64,000 bases of DNA from CAVRXT01 sp049644285 (GTDB lineage Bacteria > Acidobacteriota > Terriglobia > Acidiferrales > UBA7541). The notes under the pieces are model-generated. The model was not told the DNA's origin. It made no database searches and worked only from the letters and a program-made list of their open reading frames with translations. The position numbers were made by a program, and so were the translations under genes. Positions 61,992 through 64,000 of this stretch are shown here, in pieces; position 1 is the stretch's first letter; the number at the start of each line of letters is the position of its first letter. The stretch lies in NCBI GenBank assembly GCA_049644285.1, contig JBARRP010000107.1, positions 1 through 64,000 on the forward strand, given 5' to 3'.

Positions 61992-62957
61992 CTACGGAAT
62001 CAGCAAGAGCTTGCCGGTTGTCTTGCGGCCTTCGAGATCGCGATGCGCTTGCTGCGCCTCTTGCAGCTTATAAACATGAATGCGCAATTTCAATTTCCCT
62101 GCGGCAATCATCGTCAGAACATCGCCGGCGCGCTGCTCGAGTTCTTCACGAGTGGCAATGTGATGGATGAGCGTGGGGCGCGTAATAAATAATGAGCCCT
62201 TTTGTGACAGCTTGACGAGATCGAATGGCGGGACCGGTCCGCTAGCCATGCCGAAAAGCACCAGGTATCCGCGCGGGCGCAGAATGTTCAGATCCTTGTC
62301 GAATGTGCTCTTCCCGACACCATCGTAGATGACGTGGACTCCTTTTCCCTCGGTGATCCGTTTGGTTTCTGCCTCGAAGTCCTCCCGGTCATAAAGAATG
62401 ACGTCGTCGGCGCCCGCTTCGCGCGCCAGCTTTGCTTTTTCCTCCGAACCCACCGTACCGATCACTCGCGCTCCGGTCCTTTTGGCCATCTGCACGAGAA
62501 GAAGTCCGACTCCGCCCGCCGCGGCGTGAATGAGCGCTGTCTCGCCCTTCTTTAACGGGTAGGTGCTGTTCACGAGGTAGTGCGCGGTCATGCCTTGAAG
62601 CATGGCAGCGGCCGCTTGCTGGTCGGTTATCCCCTGGGGGATTCGAACAACGCGGTCGGCAGGCACGGCGGCGTATTCCGCGTAGCCGCCCAAAAACCCT
62701 GTATAAGCGACGCGATCCCCCGGTTTGACCGACTTCACTTCCGGGCCGGCATCGCTGACGATCCCGGCGGCTTCCTGGCCATCGACGAATGGCAACTGCG
62801 TCGGATACAGGCCTTCGCGAAGATAGACATCGATGTAATTGATGCCTGCCGCCGAGATTTTTACTACCACCTCATTTGGTTTTGGCTTGGGGACAGGAAG
62901 ATCCACAAGCGTGAGAACTTCTGGTCCACCGCTCTTTTGAACCTGCATCGCTTGCAT
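61992..62957 (-). CDS. NADPH:quinone oxidoreductase (QOR/zeta-crystallin)
   Basis: 321 residues from ATG 62957, GAGG 9 nt upstream; ATG 62948 is also possible. Medium-chain reductase without zinc ligands: GGPEVLTLVDLPVPKPKPNE, AGINYIDVYLREGLY (the Asn/Tyr pair of the quinone site), GDRVAYTGFLGGYAEYAAVP, and the nucleotide loop ALIHAAAGGVGLLLVQMAK with AAxGGVG. QORs reduce quinones with NADPH and can detoxify aromatic by-products, which suits the neighbouring oxidative enzymes. Cytoplasmic. Confidence 0.88.
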   Translation of the reverse strand: MQAMQVQKSGGPEVLTLVDLPVPKPKPNEVVVKISAAGINYIDVYLREGLYPTQLPFVDGQEAAGIVSDAGPEVKSVKPGDRVAYTGFLGGYAEYAAVPADRVVRIPQGITDQQAAAAMLQGMTAHYLVNSTYPLKKGETALIHAAAGGVGLLLVQMAKRTGARVIGTVGSEEKAKLAREAGADDVILYDREDFEAETKRITEGKGVHVIYDGVGKSTFDKDLNILRPRGYLVLFGMASGPVPPFDLVKLSQKGSLFITRPTLIHHIATREELEQRAGDVLTMIAAGKLKLRIHVYKLQEAQQAHRDLEGRKTTGKLLLIP

Positions 62958-63063
62958 CGCATCACACCTCAACAAGTCGTCCGATGAATAATTCGGGGCG
63001 TAATCATACCTGACTTCACTGCTGCAATGAATGGCCGAACTTCTGTTGGGCACCGGAGGCGAC

Positions 63064-63125
63064 GAGGAATCTGCTTTTTCCTGGGCGCTTGGAGAAAAGC
63101 AGATTCCTCGCTCCGCTCGGAATGA
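63064..63125. repeat. REP-type palindrome, copy 2
   Basis: GAGGAATCTGCTTTT at 63064-63078 is matched by its exact complement AAAAGCAGATTCCTC at 63095-63109 around a 16-nt loop, followed by CGCTCCGCTCGGAATGAC, the complement of the start of copy 1 (61884). It separates the SDR gene from the quinone reductase gene and would fold into a stable hairpin. Confidence 0.75.
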
Positions 63126-63151
63126 CCGCGCGGGCGACCCTCAGCATCCTG

Positions 63152-63850
63152 TCAAAACCCGATAGGCAATACGTCAAGCTGGCGCACCCAAACGTTGCCA
63201 GCATTCTCGATGATGTAGACGATCGCGTCGGCGACCGCTTCGGGTTCGAGGTAGCCTTCGTACTTCGGGGTCGCGATGTTGGTCTTGGTCCCGCCTGGCG
63301 CCAGAAGACTTACTTTCACGCCGTTCTTGCTGACTTCCGCCGCAAGTGCTCTTGAGAAGGCAAGTATCGCCGCCTTCGACGCGGCATAAGCAGTCGTGTT
63401 GGGATGGGGATCGACCGCCATGCGTGAGCCCACGTTGATGATAGTTCCCTCCCCTGCAGTAATCATTTCCGCGAGCACTGCCCGGGTGAAATGCACCGTG
63501 CCCATGACGTTGACACTGAACATCCGCAGCCATTCCGCGGGCTCGATCTCGAGGAAGGGAGCAAAGCGGCCGATGCCCGCGCAATTCACCAGCACCTTCG
63601 CTGCGCCGAACTTCTTGCGAATCTCCTGACAGGTGCGCGTAACGGCGGCTCCATCGGTGACATCGCAGGTGAAACCGGCAGTGCCGGGGGAATTCTTCCG
63701 GCACACATCGACGACCTGGCCAAGGTTTTCAGCGTTGATATCGACGAGCGCGAGCGGGCGCGATTTCCTGGCAAGCGCCTCTGCGGCGGCATGGCCGATG
63801 CCGCTCGCGGCGCCTGTCAGGATGATGACTCCATCGTTCGGCATTTTCAT
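63152..63850 (-). CDS. Short-chain dehydrogenase/reductase
   Basis: 232 residues from ATG 63850, 3 nt after the stop of the amidohydrolase gene, so translation is probably coupled. Classical SDR motifs: LTGAASGIGHAAAEAL (TGxxxGIG), CDVTD, VNCAGIGRFAP (NAG), NVGSRMAV with the catalytic Ser, YAASKAAILAFSRALA with YxxxK, and APGGTKTNIATP. Short C-terminus of VWVRQLDVLPIGF. NAD(P)-dependent reduction or oxidation of a small hydroxy or keto compound; the substrate is unknown but likely linked to the upstream amidohydrolase. The motif after DINAENLG favours NAD(H), from the Asp that ends strand 2. Confidence 0.88.
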   Translation of the reverse strand: MKMPNDGVIILTGAASGIGHAAAEALARKSRPLALVDINAENLGQVVDVCRKNSPGTAGFTCDVTDGAAVTRTCQEIRKKFGAAKVLVNCAGIGRFAPFLEIEPAEWLRMFSVNVMGTVHFTRAVLAEMITAGEGTIINVGSRMAVDPHPNTTAYAASKAAILAFSRALAAEVSKNGVKVSLLAPGGTKTNIATPKYEGYLEPEAVADAIVYIIENAGNVWVRQLDVLPIGF

Positions 63851-63853
63851 CGT

Positions 63854-64000
63854 CTACGCGGTGCGCTTTTCAAGATGTGGCGCGAGTAGTTTCTCCGCCG
63901 TGCCTCCTAGAATTGCTGCTACGTCGGGTGCTGCCAACCCGATTTCTTTTATAAAGTTGACACAAAGCTTCATTTCATTGCGCCAGTACGGGTAGTCCGT
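63854..64000 (-). CDS. Amidohydrolase C-terminal end (continues off the window)
   Basis: 48 codons run from the right edge to TAG at 63854-63856: TDYPYWRNEMKLCVNFIKEI, then GLAAPDVAAILGGTAEKLL. This is the end of an amidohydrolase-2 family protein: the Asp of TDYPYW is the usual last metal ligand, and AAILGGTAEKLL is the standard closing helix. The rest of the gene lies to the right of the window. It precedes the SDR gene by 3 nt. The family is the same as the ACMSD-like and LigW-like amidohydrolases earlier in the window. Confidence 0.8.
   Translation of the reverse strand, partial: TDYPYWRNEMKLCVNFIKEIGLAAPDVAAILGGTAEKLLAPHLEKRTA

Noticed and set aside
63064..63109. An intrinsic terminator only
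   Set aside because: The stem is long, its words recur at 61934 together with the GTCATTCCGAG part, and T runs are inside the stem; a REP-type repeat explains it better, though it may also stop transcription.

Overview
The window looks like a soil Acidobacteriota chromosome or metagenome contig (inference). It is GC-rich. It carries an Oar-like TonB-dependent receptor with a carboxypeptidase-regulatory N-terminus, two Ser/Thr kinases of the kinase / TolB-like / TPR type, many Tat-exported amidohydrolases and several molybdenum hydroxylases. Dispersed imperfect palindromes, such as the GAGGAATCTGCTTTT type, sit between genes. No rRNA, CRISPR array or complete tRNA is visible.

Layout. (1) 1-4801 is the right end of an integrated element. 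It has a divergent promoter/operator region, a recombination module (possible single-strand annealing protein, a small partner protein, a Cas4-like PD-(D/E)XK Fe-S nuclease, an unknown conserved protein and an HNH nuclease), a decayed defence patch (two separated vsr halves and a HEPN/AbiU2-like remnant), and finally a 3' tRNA-Ala(TGC)-like fragment that probably marks the attachment site. (2) 5134-14934 is an aromatic catabolism locus: a luciferase-like monooxygenase, an IclR regulator, a TonB receptor, an FAA-type hydrolase, gentisate 1,2-dioxygenase and an AAHS aromatic-acid transporter. (3) 15603-28130 holds two TPR kinases flanking a minus-strand operon (fused Mo/Fe-S hydroxylase, M24 peptidase, 2-hydroxyacid dehydrogenase, zinc alcohol dehydrogenase), plus a twice-frameshifted DUF4185-like lipoprotein gene. 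(4) 28799-33511 holds a periplasmic sulfite-oxidase-like enzyme with a cytochrome b partner, an ECF sigma/anti-sigma pair, an MxKDx repeat protein and an HMGL-type aldol enzyme. (5) 34260-52147 is a dense run of oxidative catabolism and transport genes: IorAB-type Mo hydroxylase, NHL propeller, TPP enzyme, hydrolases, HbpS-like protein, amidohydrolases, XdhC, a propeller protein, an ACMSD-like decarboxylase, an MFS transporter and a dicarboxylate symporter. (6) 52148-58953 is accessory: an NRPS thioesterase fragment, DUF6226, a cupin, a frameshifted PIN-domain gene, an MBL hydrolase, a SnoaL-like protein, and a 475-bp transposon-like unit carrying one VOC gene. (7) 59057-64000 holds a second IorAB pair, a quinone oxidoreductase, an SDR and the end of another amidohydrolase.

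Taken together, the host appears specialised for uptake and oxidative breakdown of aromatic or heterocyclic compounds. Molybdenum hydroxylases would start ring attack, gentisate-type cleavage would open rings, and amidohydrolase/decarboxylases with MFS and TonB uptake would support the rest. The most unusual features are the 475-bp unit with 18-bp terminal inverted repeats and a perfect 8-bp target duplication around a lone VOC gene, the vsr gene split into two opposite-strand halves, and the tRNA-end attachment site next to a recombination module.
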